Part shown: piece by piece, positions 1 through 8,474 of the stretch
Numbering within the stretch: the first letter of the stretch is position 1
How the letters are laid out: each line of letters opens with the position of its first letter
Source: Neobacillus driksii
GTDB lineage: Bacteria > Bacillota > Bacilli > Bacillales > Cytobacillaceae
Direction: 5' to 3'
NCBI RefSeq assembly: GCF_013409995.1
Contig: NZ_JACCBX010000006.1
Span: 352,294 to 416,293, forward strand
Length of the DNA stretch: 64,000 bases
Made by a program: the position numbers and the translations under genes
Notes under the pieces: generated by a model
Seen by the model: the letters and a program-made list of their open reading frames with translations, nothing else
The model's database searches: none
Told to the model about the DNA's origin: nothing

Positions 1-1
1 A

Positions 2-538
2 AAAATATTTCGTAATTCTCTTACGTGGGGCAAGGACTTTGTATCCGTTAGGGATGAAGTTAATTTAATTACTAGTTTTTTGGAAATTCAAAAATATAGA
101 TTCGGAGATAAATTAAATTATCAGATTTATATTGATGAAACTGCAGAAGATTGTAAGATTCCGAATATGTCAATTTTGCCTTTTATAGAAAACGCCAGCA
201 TTCATGGTATTGAGCCATTAAAGGAAAATGGAGAAATCTCCGTATCCATCTCGTTATATGCTGATACAGTAACCTGTGTGATTAAGGATAATGGGGCCGG
301 AATTACAGAAGAAAAGAGAAAGCAATTATTAGCATCATTAGAAAATGAGGAAGATATAAGAGAGAATGTGGGCATTAAAAATGTGTATTATCGATTGAAA
401 TTATACTATCCTGATCAATTTTATTTTAATATTGATAGTCATCTAGATTATGGTACAACGATTACGATACAATTGCCATCCCAAATAGACAGCACAATCT
501 CTAGTAATTCGGATAAAAATCTTTACTTTATTAAGTAA
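2..538 (+). CDS. Sensor histidine kinase, YesM type (C-terminal part, cut by window edge)
   Basis: The reading frame is open from base 2, so this is the 3' end of a gene that starts outside the window; the TTG near base 80 is internal. The visible part covers the end of the His_kinase domain (FVSVRDEVNLI, then IQKYRFGD) and the HATPase_c domain: N box PFIENASIHGIEP, G1 box IKDNGAGI, then NVGIKNVYYRLKLYYP. YesM-type kinases are membrane proteins that sense extracellular sugars and phosphorylate a YesN-type AraC response regulator. The gene lies just upstream of a carbohydrate ABC importer, so it probably controls that importer together with a response regulator outside the window. The family call is firm; the signal is inferred from context. 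Confidence 0.85.
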   Translation, partial: KIFRNSLTWGKDFVSVRDEVNLITSFLEIQKYRFGDKLNYQIYIDETAEDCKIPNMSILPFIENASIHGIEPLKENGEISVSISLYADTVTCVIKDNGAGITEEKRKQLLASLENEEDIRENVGIKNVYYRLKLYYPDQFYFNIDSHLDYGTTITIQLPSQIDSTISSNSDKNLYFIK

Positions 539-583
539 CACCTATACTTTTTAAATGGTGCTGGAGTCCTTTAGATTATACAA

Positions 584-597
584 TGAAAGTGCTTTCA
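584..597 (+). promoter_or_regulatory. cre-like site (CcpA) upstream of the binding-protein gene
   Basis: TGAAAGTGCTTTCA has 6-bp inverted arms and fits the cre consensus TGWAANCGNTNWCA except for T at position 7. It lies 23 bp before the start codon of the solute-binding protein, a usual place for catabolite repression of a sugar uptake operon. Confidence 0.6.
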
Positions 598-619
598 CAA
601 ATAAAAAGGGGGTTCAAAA

Positions 620-2278
620 ATGGCAAAAAAGTTTCTCTCTGTACTCTTAATGCTTATCCTGTTAATCGCAGTTGCGGGCTGTGAAAAGGATAAGAAAACT
701 AGCGGTAATGCAGGCGGATCTGGTGATTCGAAAGAAAAAGTAACATTTACTTATTTTAATGCAGCTTCCCCAGGGAAAGACGGAAACACGAATGAAACGA
801 CTATCGGGAAAATTTTTGAAGATCAAACAGGTGTTAACTTCAAGACAGAGTACCTAGTTGGTGACATTAACACTAAAATTGGAACAATGATTGCAAGTGG
901 AAAGTATCCAGATGTGCTTGTTCCAGATATCGCAATTGATAAGGTACTAGACGCAGGTGCATTTATTGACCTTACAGAATTGATTGAAGAGCATGGCCCT
1001 AATCTTAAAAAATTATACGGACCGCATTGGGATCAAATGAAAGATAAGGATGGAAAGATTAACTTCCTACCATTCGCAGCTAAGCATGGCTATATTAAAG
1101 ACCCGAATATCACTCAAGGTGCATTTTGGATTCAACGTGGCATTTTAAAAGAAGCTGGTTATCCAAAAATCAAAACATTAGATGAATATTTTGCATTAAT
1201 TGAAGATTATCAAAAGAAACATCCAGAAGTGAATGGAGCTTCAACCATTGGTTTTACTGCTTTAACTTATGACTGGCGCTTCTTCGCTCTATCTAACGTT
1301 CCTAACCATCTAGCAGGATACCCAAATGATGGTGAAGTAATTGTAGATATGAAGACACATAAAACGGATGTATACGCTGATAACGATATTACGAAACGTT
1401 ATATGAAAAAACTAAATGAACTAAACAACAAAGGCTTATTTGATAAAGAATCATTCGTTGCTAACTACGATGAATATCTTGCAAAACTAGCATCTGGCCG
1501 AGTATTAGGATTCTTTGATTACGGCTGGCAGGTTCAACAATCTTTAGATAACCTAAAAGCAGCTGGAAATGACGATTTACGTTATATGCCGCTTCCAATT
1601 ACATTTGATGGACAAAAGGACCAATATATCGATCCACCGGCATTCATTAATAACCGTGGTGTTGGTATTACTGTAAGTGCTAAAGATCCAGTACGCATTA
1701 TTAAGTACTTCGATAACATGGCTAAAGAAGAAAACCAAAAGTTAATGTTCTGGGGTATTAAAGATGAGACTTATAGTGTAGATGATAAAGGGAAATTCTT
1801 CCAAACACAAGAACAGTATGCAAAAACAAGTGATGAAGATTATCGTGATAAGTCTGGTTTAAATACTTTCGAATATTACTGGCCAATGGGCGACATGCTT
1901 TATAGTGACGGAAACGCATGGGTTCCTGGAAAACAGCCTGAAGTTGCTCAAGTAGCTTACACTGATGGTGATAAGGCGATTCTAGAAGCATATGGCGCGA
2001 AGGTATTCTCTGATTTATTTGCCGATCCAGACGATCGTCCTTGGTATCCAACATGGAGTGCTGTTATTGAACAAGGCTCTGATGCTCAAATCTTTGGTCA
2101 AAGAAAAACTGACTTAACGAAAGTTTACTTCCCTAAATTAGTACTAGCTAAGCCGGGCGACTTTGATAAAGTTTGGGATGAATATATTAAAGAATTTAAT
2201 ACTTTAGACGTAAAAGCTTTAGAAGACTTAATGGATAAGGTAGTAGAAGATCGAATTAAAGCAGCTCCAAAGAAATAG
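620..2278 (+). CDS. Extracellular solute-binding lipoprotein, LplA type (aldouronate ABC importer)
   Basis: This 552-residue protein starts with a lipoprotein signal: Lys residues, a hydrophobic stretch and the lipobox AVAGC, with the lipidated Cys at position 21. The rest is a family 1 binding protein of the long (about 550 residue) LplA/YtcQ type. It should sit on the outer face of the membrane and deliver an oligosaccharide to the two permeases that follow. The linked GH10 xylanase, GH67 alpha-glucuronidase and uxuA/uxuB suggest aldouronates (methylglucuronoxylo-oligosaccharides), as in known Paenibacillus and Geobacillus clusters. RBS AAGGGGG at 606-612. No ATPase gene is present; such importers normally share an MsmX-type ATPase encoded elsewhere. 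Substrate is inferred from context. Confidence 0.85.
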   Translation: MAKKFLSVLLMLILLIAVAGCEKDKKTSGNAGGSGDSKEKVTFTYFNAASPGKDGNTNETTIGKIFEDQTGVNFKTEYLVGDINTKIGTMIASGKYPDVLVPDIAIDKVLDAGAFIDLTELIEEHGPNLKKLYGPHWDQMKDKDGKINFLPFAAKHGYIKDPNITQGAFWIQRGILKEAGYPKIKTLDEYFALIEDYQKKHPEVNGASTIGFTALTYDWRFFALSNVPNHLAGYPNDGEVIVDMKTHKTDVYADNDITKRYMKKLNELNNKGLFDKESFVANYDEYLAKLASGRVLGFFDYGWQVQQSLDNLKAAGNDDLRYMPLPITFDGQKDQYIDPPAFINNRGVGITVSAKDPVRIIKYFDNMAKEENQKLMFWGIKDETYSVDDKGKFFQTQEQYAKTSDEDYRDKSGLNTFEYYWPMGDMLYSDGNAWVPGKQPEVAQVAYTDGDKAILEAYGAKVFSDLFADPDDRPWYPTWSAVIEQGSDAQIFGQRKTDLTKVYFPKLVLAKPGDFDKVWDEYIKEFNTLDVKALEDLMDKVVEDRIKAAPKK

Positions 2279-2293
2279 TTTAGTAGAATCTTG

Positions 2294-2342
2294 AAAAAGC
2301 AGGCCGATATCGCCCCATTGGCTATATCGGCCTCTTGCTTTA
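2294..2342 (+). terminator. Hairpin after the binding-protein gene (partial terminator)
   Basis: AAGCAGGCCGATAT pairs with a downstream ATATCGGCC...TTGCTT arm, followed by only a short T tract. Such a hairpin between a binding-protein gene and its permeases commonly lets only part of transcription through and protects the upstream mRNA. Confidence 0.6.
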
Positions 2343-2351
2343 AAGCTTAAC

Positions 2352-2420
2352 TATCTTAAAATCATAAGCCGCTCCCTTCTTTCGGGAGTAAATAAGGGGG
2401 CAGCTTATGATTTTAGGATA
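2352..2420 (+). promoter_or_regulatory. Long stem-loop between binding-protein and permease genes
   Basis: An 18-nt arm at 2352-2369 pairs fully, with one G-U wobble, with 2403-2420. A small inner hairpin (CTCCC 2372-2376 with GGGAG 2384-2388) sits in the loop, and TTTTT follows at 2426-2430, just before the permease RBS. It could be a second attenuator or an mRNA stabilising or processing element that keeps permease levels below binding-protein levels. Confidence 0.6.
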
Positions 2421-2449
2421 TAGATTTTTCAGAAGGAGGAGGGGTAAGA

Positions 2450-3430
2450 ATGCAGATTGGTTCCAAAGCAGCAGTAAAAGAGGTAATAAATCCTTCAGTT
2501 TCCATCTCTACAAAAACTAAAAAATCCTTCTTTCAGAGGATGATGTCACAAAAAGCATTATTGGCCATGAGTCTGCCATTCTTGGTTTGGTTAGTTATTT
2601 TTAAGTATATTCCATTGTGGGGTTGGTCGATTGCCTTTCAGGACTTTAAACCAGCGAGAAGCTTATTGGACCAGGAATGGATAGGGTTAGAACATTTTAA
2701 GTTTTTATTCACCGACGATAATTTTTGGCGCGTGCTTCGGAACACAATCGGCATGAGCACGATTAACCTAGTATTAGGGTTCGTTACAGCTATTGGTCTT
2801 GCTCTTCTTATAAATGAAATTAGGCATATAAGATTCAAGAAGTCAGTTCAAACCATCAGCTATCTGCCGCACTTTATCTCATGGGTAGTTGCCGCTAGTA
2901 TTGTCTCTTACAGCCTTTCGCTCGAAAACGGAATCGTTAATATCGTATTGGTAAACTTGGGGATTATTGATGAACCCATTCTATGGCTTGGTAAGGAAAA
3001 ATGGTTCTGGGTTATCAACGGTTTAACAGAGGTATGGAAGAATGTGGGCTGGAATACGATCATTTACTTAGCAGCAATTACCATGATTGATCCAGAACAA
3101 TATGAGGCTGCTGATATTGATGGAGCATCTAGATTCCAACGGATTAAACATATTACACTCCCATCTTTACAGCCAACGATTATCATTTTGCTCATCATGA
3201 ACTTAGGTTATATTTTAGAATCAGGCTTTGAGGCACAGTATTTATTAGGAAATCCTATGAACCTAGCTTACTCAGAAAACCTTGATATTTATGTACTAAA
3301 ATACGGTATGTCAATGGGGAACTTCTCACTGGCAACGGCTGCCGGGATCTTTAAAACCGTAGTGAGTTTCATCTTCTTATTTACCGCAAACCATATTGCC
3401 AAACGATTTGGTCAGCCAAGGCTTTTCTAG
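2450..3430 (+). CDS. ABC transporter permease, LplB/YtcB type
   Basis: A 326-residue membrane protein with six predicted transmembrane stretches; the first hydrophobic segment lies around residues 40-60. The cytoplasmic EAA loop that contacts the ATPase reads EQYEAADIDGASRFQRIKHI followed by TLP. It pairs with the next permease and the upstream lipoprotein to form a carbohydrate importer. The start follows a strong AGGAGGAGGGG. The family is the LplB/YtcB permease found in aldouronate and other oligosaccharide clusters. The next gene begins 11 bp after the stop, so the two are co-transcribed. Confidence 0.88.
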   Translation: MQIGSKAAVKEVINPSVSISTKTKKSFFQRMMSQKALLAMSLPFLVWLVIFKYIPLWGWSIAFQDFKPARSLLDQEWIGLEHFKFLFTDDNFWRVLRNTIGMSTINLVLGFVTAIGLALLINEIRHIRFKKSVQTISYLPHFISWVVAASIVSYSLSLENGIVNIVLVNLGIIDEPILWLGKEKWFWVINGLTEVWKNVGWNTIIYLAAITMIDPEQYEAADIDGASRFQRIKHITLPSLQPTIIILLIMNLGYILESGFEAQYLLGNPMNLAYSENLDIYVLKYGMSMGNFSLATAAGIFKTVVSFIFLFTANHIAKRFGQPRLF

Positions 3431-3441
3431 GGGGGAACTAT

Positions 3442-4371
3442 ATGGCACAGAGACGATTTTTCAAAGCTACTCGACATCACTCCGGTGTAGGCGATTATCT
3501 ATTTGATATTTTCAATTATACTTTTTTAGTTTTGCTTTGCGTTGTCATGTTATATCCATTTCTTAACCAGCTGGCTGTTTCTTTTAATGAAGCTAGTGAT
3601 TCGTTACGAGGGGGAATTTACCTATGGCCGCGAGAATTTACTTGGGCAAATTATAAACACGTTTTTGGTGAAGCGAGTATCGTAAATTCGTTCTTTATTT
3701 CAGTTTTAAGAACCATAATCGGTACACTAACATCTGTACTAGGTACGGCAATGGTGGCTTATACCATCAGCCGTAAGGATTTCGTTCTAAAGAAATTTGT
3801 GACGATTGCATTTGTATTAACGATGTATTTTAACGGTGGATTGATTCCGAACTATCTACTAGTGAAGGAATTAAATTTACTAGATAGTTTTTGGGTTTAT
3901 ATTGTTCCAGGAATCATTGGAGTATTTAATTTAATCGTCATTCGTTCTTTTATTGAAGGAATCCCAGAAAGTTTATTTGAATCTGCAAAAATTGATGGTG
4001 CAGGGGATTTTACGATTTTCATCAAGATTGTCCTGCCATTGTCACTGCCGGTATTAGCGACTGTATCATTGTTTGTCGCGGTTTACCAATGGAATTCTTG
4101 GTTTGATGTTTTCTTATACAATTCATCAAGCGCGAACTTATCTACCCTTCAATATGAATTAATGAAGATTCTGCAGAATTCAAACGCATCGATGTCGGGT
4201 AAAACCGCTGCAGACGCGTTTTCCAATGCCAATGCAAGTGCCAACATGGTTTCACCAACATCTATCAGGGCTACGATGACCATCGTAGCAAGTCTGCCAA
4301 TCATCATGGTTTACCCATTCTTGCAAAAATATTTTGTTAAAGGGTTAACTTTAGGCGGAGTAAAAGGTTGA
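3442..4371 (+). CDS. ABC transporter permease, YtcP/LplC type
   Basis: A 309-residue integral membrane protein, the second permease half of the importer. It has about six hydrophobic spans and an EAA loop ESLFESAKIDGAGDFTIFIK. A low-complexity Ala/Asn/Ser stretch (about residues 255-275) and the C-terminal FVKGLTLGGVKG ending are characteristic of YtcP-like proteins. The RBS is GGGGGAA just before the ATG. A clear terminator follows, so the three transport genes may form a unit separable from the catabolic genes downstream. Confidence 0.88.
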   Translation: MAQRRFFKATRHHSGVGDYLFDIFNYTFLVLLCVVMLYPFLNQLAVSFNEASDSLRGGIYLWPREFTWANYKHVFGEASIVNSFFISVLRTIIGTLTSVLGTAMVAYTISRKDFVLKKFVTIAFVLTMYFNGGLIPNYLLVKELNLLDSFWVYIVPGIIGVFNLIVIRSFIEGIPESLFESAKIDGAGDFTIFIKIVLPLSLPVLATVSLFVAVYQWNSWFDVFLYNSSSANLSTLQYELMKILQNSNASMSGKTAADAFSNANASANMVSPTSIRATMTIVASLPIIMVYPFLQKYFVKGLTLGGVKG

Positions 4372-4377
4372 AAAAAG

Positions 4378-4408
4378 AATCAGATGAGCTCTCTCATCTG
4401 ATTTTTTT
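4378..4408 (+). terminator. Rho-independent terminator after the permeases
   Basis: Perfect 11-bp stem AATCAGATGAG / CTCATCTGATT with a CTCT loop and seven T residues. The xylanase gene starts 33 bp later, so downstream genes need readthrough or a promoter in that short gap. Confidence 0.9.
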
Positions 4409-4440
4409 AATAAAATAATAGGTTTAAGGAGAGATAAAAA

Positions 4441-5430
4441 ATGGTGGAAACGACAGTAGAAGTTCCTTCTTTATCAAGAGTGTATGAAGAATATTTTAAT
4501 ATTGGTGCGGCGGTTAATTTAACTACAATTAAGTCACAAAAGGATTTATTGAGAAAACATTTTAATAGTATTACAGCCGAAAATGATATGAAGTTTATCG
4601 AAATTCAGCCTGCTGAGGGAAAGTTCACATTTGAAAAAGCGGATCAATTGGCAGCTTTTGCTAAGGAACATGGAATGAAGATGCGCGGACATACATTAGT
4701 CTGGCATAATCAGACGCCTGAATGGGTATTTCAAAATGCCGATAGAGAAACACTTTTGCAACGAATGAAGGACCATATTACAACGGTCATGCAGAGATAC
4801 AAAGGAACGATTTTCTGTTGGGATGTTGTAAACGAAGCGGTAACCGATGAGGGTCCAGAATTACTTCGTTCTACAAAATGGTTAGAAATAATCGGAGAGG
4901 ATTATATCGAAAAGGCATTTGAATTCGCTCATGAGGCAGACCCAGACGCCTTGCTTTTTTACAATGACTATAATGAATCCAATCCGGAAAAACGCGAAAA
5001 AATCTTTAAACTTGTGAAATCATTGGTTGATAAGGGTGTTCCGATTCATGGTGTTGGTCTCCAAGCACATTGGAATCTGGTCAATCCAGGTCTCGAAGAT
5101 ATTCGTACTGCAATTGAACGATACGTATCTCTTGGTTTGAAGCTGCACCTGACAGAATTGGATGTCTCTGTCTTCAACTTTGAAGATAAGCGGACTGACC
5201 TTACGGAACCAACTCATGAAATGTTAGAGCTGCAGGCTGAAAGATACCACCAAGTATTTCAATTGCTTCGACAATATCAAAATCATATTACTTCTGTAAC
5301 CTTTTGGGGCGCAGCCGATGATTATACATGGTTAAGTGATTTTCCTGTTAGAGGCAGAAAAAATTGGCCGTTTCTTTTTGACGAAAATCACCAGCCGAAA
5401 GAATCTTTTTGGAAGGTTGCTCACTATTAG
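4441..5430 (+). CDS. Intracellular endo-1,4-beta-xylanase, GH10
   Basis: At 329 residues without signal peptide, this is a single-domain cytoplasmic GH10 enzyme. GH10 marks are visible: MRGHTLVWHNQTPEW, the acid/base Glu132 in WDVVNEAV, GVGLQAHW, and the nucleophile Glu239 in HLTELDVS. It should cut imported xylo- and glucuronoxylo-oligosaccharides inside the cell. The genes for the importer and GH67 lie around it, an arrangement known from aldouronate-utilisation clusters where the intracellular xylanase (XynA2/IXT6 type) works with alpha-glucuronidase. RBS AAGGAGA, ATG start. All key residues are intact. Confidence 0.93.
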   Translation: MVETTVEVPSLSRVYEEYFNIGAAVNLTTIKSQKDLLRKHFNSITAENDMKFIEIQPAEGKFTFEKADQLAAFAKEHGMKMRGHTLVWHNQTPEWVFQNADRETLLQRMKDHITTVMQRYKGTIFCWDVVNEAVTDEGPELLRSTKWLEIIGEDYIEKAFEFAHEADPDALLFYNDYNESNPEKREKIFKLVKSLVDKGVPIHGVGLQAHWNLVNPGLEDIRTAIERYVSLGLKLHLTELDVSVFNFEDKRTDLTEPTHEMLELQAERYHQVFQLLRQYQNHITSVTFWGAADDYTWLSDFPVRGRKNWPFLFDENHQPKESFWKVAHY

Positions 5431-5475
5431 ACATAGATTAGTAGGGAAGTAAGGCAGGAAAGGGAGAATAACCAA

Positions 5476-6321
5476 ATGTTACCTTTGAACCCAAATCTTC
5501 AGGGGAAAATTGCCGTCGTAACAGGCGGCGGCGGAGTTCTATGCGGCTGTATGGCTAGAGAATTGGCAAGACAGGGAATGAAAGTAGCTATTTTAAATCG
5601 CACCTATGAGAAGGCAGTAAAGGTTGTTGAGGACATCAAGGGTGCCGGTGGTGAGGCAATCGCCATTGAATGTGATGTGCTAAGTGTTGAAAGTGTGAAA
5701 CGAGCAGAGGAAATTGTTACTGCCGAATTTGGTGTTTGTGATGTCCTTATCAATGGTGCGGGCGGCAATCATCCTAAAGGAATTACTACAAAAGAAATCT
5801 TTGAAAAAAATGATTTGTATCGGGATGATATAACAACTTTTTTCGATATGACGCCCGAAGGTTTTGGATACGTCTTCAATTTAAATTTCATTGGTACCCT
5901 GATTCCTACCCAAATTTTTGCAAAAAAACTGATTGAAAACCAAGGGACCATTATTAATATTTCTTCGATGAGTGCTCCGAGCCCGATGACGAAAGTACCT
6001 GCATATAGTGCAGCGAAATCAGCAATTGAGAACTTTACGAAATGGCTTTCTGTTCATTTTGCTGAAGCTGGACTTCGGGTTAATGCCATTGCACCAGGCT
6101 TTTTCTTGACTGAACAAAACCGTGCTCTTTTAACAAATCCAGATGGATCCAATACAGATAGAACCAACAAAATTCTTGCAGGAACGCCAATGAGACGGTT
6201 AGGAAAGCCAGAGGATTTACTTGGTACCTTATTATGGCTTGCAGATAAGGAAGCCAGTGGGTTTGTCACCGGTATCAGTGCCCCTGTGGATGGCGGATTC
6301 ATGGCTTACTCGGGAGTATAA
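5476..6321 (+). CDS. uxuB: D-mannonate oxidoreductase (fructuronate reductase), SDR type
   Basis: A 281-residue short-chain dehydrogenase. The nucleotide-binding motif TGGGGVLCG is at residues 16-24, NGAGG at 93-97, and the catalytic set is Ser164, Tyr177 and Lys181 (YSAAK). The insertion [16 protein letters not shown] is typical of the Bacillus YjmF/UxuB group that reduces D-fructuronate to D-mannonate. UxuA, which dehydrates mannonate to 2-keto-3-deoxygluconate, is encoded two genes further on, which supports the call. Glucuronate released by the GH67 enzyme would enter here after isomerisation by UxaC, which is not in the window. RBS AAAGGGAGAA precedes the ATG. Confidence 0.82.
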   Translation: MLPLNPNLQGKIAVVTGGGGVLCGCMARELARQGMKVAILNRTYEKAVKVVEDIKGAGGEAIAIECDVLSVESVKRAEEIVTAEFGVCDVLINGAGGNHPKGITTKEIFEKNDLYRDDITTFFDMTPEGFGYVFNLNFIGTLIPTQIFAKKLIENQGTIINISSMSAPSPMTKVPAYSAAKSAIENFTKWLSVHFAEAGLRVNAIAPGFFLTEQNRALLTNPDGSNTDRTNKILAGTPMRRLGKPEDLLGTLLWLADKEASGFVTGISAPVDGGFMAYSGV

Positions 6322-6352
6322 GAACATAAAAAATCACGGGGAAGAACAGCAA

Positions 6353-6496
6353 TTGATTTTCCAAGGGAAGAAAGCCCGTGGTTCAGTTCCATGGAAGGTT
6401 ACCGCTTCCAAATCTAAGCCGAATGGCTTCCAGGAAAAGGATGAAAAGGCGATATGGATAGAAACAGCAGATCAGCCAGTAGTATCTGCTAAATAA
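6353..6496 (+). CDS. Small ORF of 47 codons, unknown function
   Basis: Between uxuB and the NIF3-like gene a TTG start at 6353 lies 8 nt after GGGGAAG (6338-6344) and opens a 47-residue frame rich in Lys, Trp and Glu, ending IETADQPVVSAK. The same frame stays open upstream inside uxuB, but that part is a shadow. The spacing and ribosome binding site suggest real translation. The protein has no signal, membrane segment or motif I recognise. It could also be decayed coding sequence. Confidence 0.45.
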   Translation: MIFQGKKARGSVPWKVTASKSKPNGFQEKDEKAIWIETADQPVVSAK

Positions 6497-6518
6497 TAGG
6501 CGTATTAGTTACGCCTAT
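6496..6518 (+). terminator. Hairpin between small ORF and NIF3-like gene
   Basis: ATAGGCGTA pairs with TACGCCTAT around a 5-nt loop. No T tract follows, so it is more likely an mRNA processing or stability hairpin than a full terminator. The RBS of the next gene follows closely. Confidence 0.45.
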
Positions 6519-6538
6519 CCCGTGAAAGGGTGTGAACA

Positions 6539-7333
6539 ATGCCAATTACTGTGCAAGATGTAATTGATAAATTAACGGAACCGGTAGAGCACATTCAAAA
6601 TACTGTGGATACCCTTAAGGCAGGTGACCCGGCAGCTGAAGTAATAGGGATTGCCACAGCCTTTATGGCTACACACAAGGTAATTGAACAAACTATCGCC
6701 TTGGGTGCAAACTTGTTGATTACTCATGAAGGTATATACTTCAGCCATCATGACCACACCGAAGACTTGGAAAAGGACCCTGTATATAATGAAAAACGCA
6801 GGTTAATTACGGAGTCAGGTCTTGCAATCTATCGTTTCCATGATTATTGGCACCGCTATAAGCCGGATGGGATAATGACTGGATTAATTGAGGCATTAGG
6901 CTGGCAATCTCATATTGTAGAAAATCATCCGGCTGCATCCATTGTAAGTATTCCTCCCATGACATTAGCAGAGATATCAGAGCACATAAAACGAAGATTA
7001 GGAATCCCGTCTTTACGATTCACAGGAGATTTGGCGATGAAATGTAAGCACATCGGGCTCTTAGCTGGTTATAGAGGCGGAGGAAGTTTATGCATCCCTC
7101 TTTTTGAACAGGAAAGTTTGGATCTGATTATATATGGAGAAGGTCCAGAATGGGAAACTCCGGAATATGTGAGAGATGCCAATGATCAAGGAAAGAAAAG
7201 AAACCTGATTGTTCTTGGGCATGCGGAAAGTGAACAACCTGGATTGAATTATTTAGCACAATGTCTGCAAACCATGTTTCCAAGTATTCCAACTTATTTT
7301 ATTCCGGTCGAGCAAGTCTTACAAGTTATATAA
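6539..7333 (+). CDS. NIF3-like (DUF34) dinuclear metal protein
   Basis: A 264-residue protein of the NIF3/DUF34 family. The metal-binding motifs are visible: LLITHEGIYF near residue 60, IYRFHDYWHR near 100, and the C-terminal LGHAESEQPG. Family members form hexamers binding two metal ions; their reaction is generally unknown. Its place between uxuB and uxuA is conserved-looking and suggests a task in the uronate pathway, perhaps metal-dependent hydrolysis or repair of a sugar acid, but this is inference. It differs from the housekeeping YqfO type by lacking the long central insertion. RBS AAAGGGTGTG. Confidence 0.8.
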   Translation: MPITVQDVIDKLTEPVEHIQNTVDTLKAGDPAAEVIGIATAFMATHKVIEQTIALGANLLITHEGIYFSHHDHTEDLEKDPVYNEKRRLITESGLAIYRFHDYWHRYKPDGIMTGLIEALGWQSHIVENHPAASIVSIPPMTLAEISEHIKRRLGIPSLRFTGDLAMKCKHIGLLAGYRGGGSLCIPLFEQESLDLIIYGEGPEWETPEYVRDANDQGKKRNLIVLGHAESEQPGLNYLAQCLQTMFPSIPTYFIPVEQVLQVI

Positions 7334-7373
7334 ATGGTAGTACTTTAATCAAATTGATAGGCGGTGATAAAGG

Positions 7374-8444
7374 TTGAAAATGGGATTTCGATGGTATGGG
7401 GAAGGAAATGATTCAGTAAGTTTAAAACAAATTAAACAAATTCCCGGTGTGGAAACGATTGTTTGGGCCCTTCACGATATGCAGGCTGGAGAAGAATGGC
7501 CGATGGAGAAAATCCTTGAAGTAAAGCAGCAAGCTGAACAATATGGTTTTACTATTGATGTGGTTGAAAGTGTAAATGTGCATGAAGACATTAAACTGGG
7601 TCTTCCCTCACGAGATCGATATATAGAAAACTATAAAAGAACCATTGAAAAACTGTCTAAAGCAGGTGTAAAGGTAATCTGTTATAACTTTATGCCTGTA
7701 TTTGACTGGATCCGGACTGATTTATATAAAGAGCTTGAAGATGGTTCCACTGCTTTGTTTTATGAAAAATCTAAGGTCGATAGTATTGATCCAATAGAGT
7801 TAGTTAATAAGATTGCGAATAATCCCGACTATACCATGCCTGGCTGGGAACCTGAGCGGTTAGAAAATCTTACTAAACTGTTTGACGCTTATAAGGGTGT
7901 AACAGAAGAAGATTTATTTCAACATTTGCGCTATTTCCTGGAGGCGATAATTCCAGTATGTAAAGAGAATGACATTAAAATGGCCATTCATCCTGATGAT
8001 CCGCCGTGGCCTATTTTTGGATTACCTCGTATTATTACCAATCAAGCGAATATTAAACGAGTGTTAAAGCTTGTTGATAGTCCTTATCATGGAGTAACGC
8101 TTTGCAGTGGTTCATTAGGTTCAAATCCAAGTAACAATCTAGTTAACATGGTCAAAGAATTTGCCGGTCGCATTCCATTTGCCCATGTTCGAAATATAAA
8201 AGTCTATGAATATGGTGATTTTATTGAGACTTCTCATCGGGGGCAGGATGGGACCGTTGATATTGTCGGGATTATGAAAGCTTATCATGAAAATGGATTT
8301 AATGGCTATATAAGACCGGATCACGGAAGACATATTTGGGACGAAAAATGCCGGCCGGGATACGGCTTATATGACAGGGCCCTTGGGATTATGTATCTTT
8401 TGGGTATTTGGGATTCATTAGGTAGGCAGTTGCCTTTAACTTAG
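7374..8444 (+). CDS. uxuA: Mannonate dehydratase
   Basis: At 356 residues it matches the UxuA family (EC 4.2.1.8), which turns D-mannonate into 2-keto-3-deoxy-D-gluconate. Typical stretches are MGFRWYGEGNDSV at the start, GVKVICYNFMPVFDW, MAIHPDDPPWPIFGLPRI, TLCSGSLG and YIRPDHGRH near the end. The start is a TTG at 7374, 6 nt after AGGCGGTG; an ATG at 7380 is possible but further from the RBS. Genes for the downstream steps (kdgK, kdgA) are not in the window. Confidence 0.95.
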   Translation: MKMGFRWYGEGNDSVSLKQIKQIPGVETIVWALHDMQAGEEWPMEKILEVKQQAEQYGFTIDVVESVNVHEDIKLGLPSRDRYIENYKRTIEKLSKAGVKVICYNFMPVFDWIRTDLYKELEDGSTALFYEKSKVDSIDPIELVNKIANNPDYTMPGWEPERLENLTKLFDAYKGVTEEDLFQHLRYFLEAIIPVCKENDIKMAIHPDDPPWPIFGLPRIITNQANIKRVLKLVDSPYHGVTLCSGSLGSNPSNNLVNMVKEFAGRIPFAHVRNIKVYEYGDFIETSHRGQDGTVDIVGIMKAYHENGFNGYIRPDHGRHIWDEKCRPGYGLYDRALGIMYLLGIWDSLGRQLPLT

Positions 8445-8474
8445 GAGTCAATCATCCATTGAGGAGGACGAATA

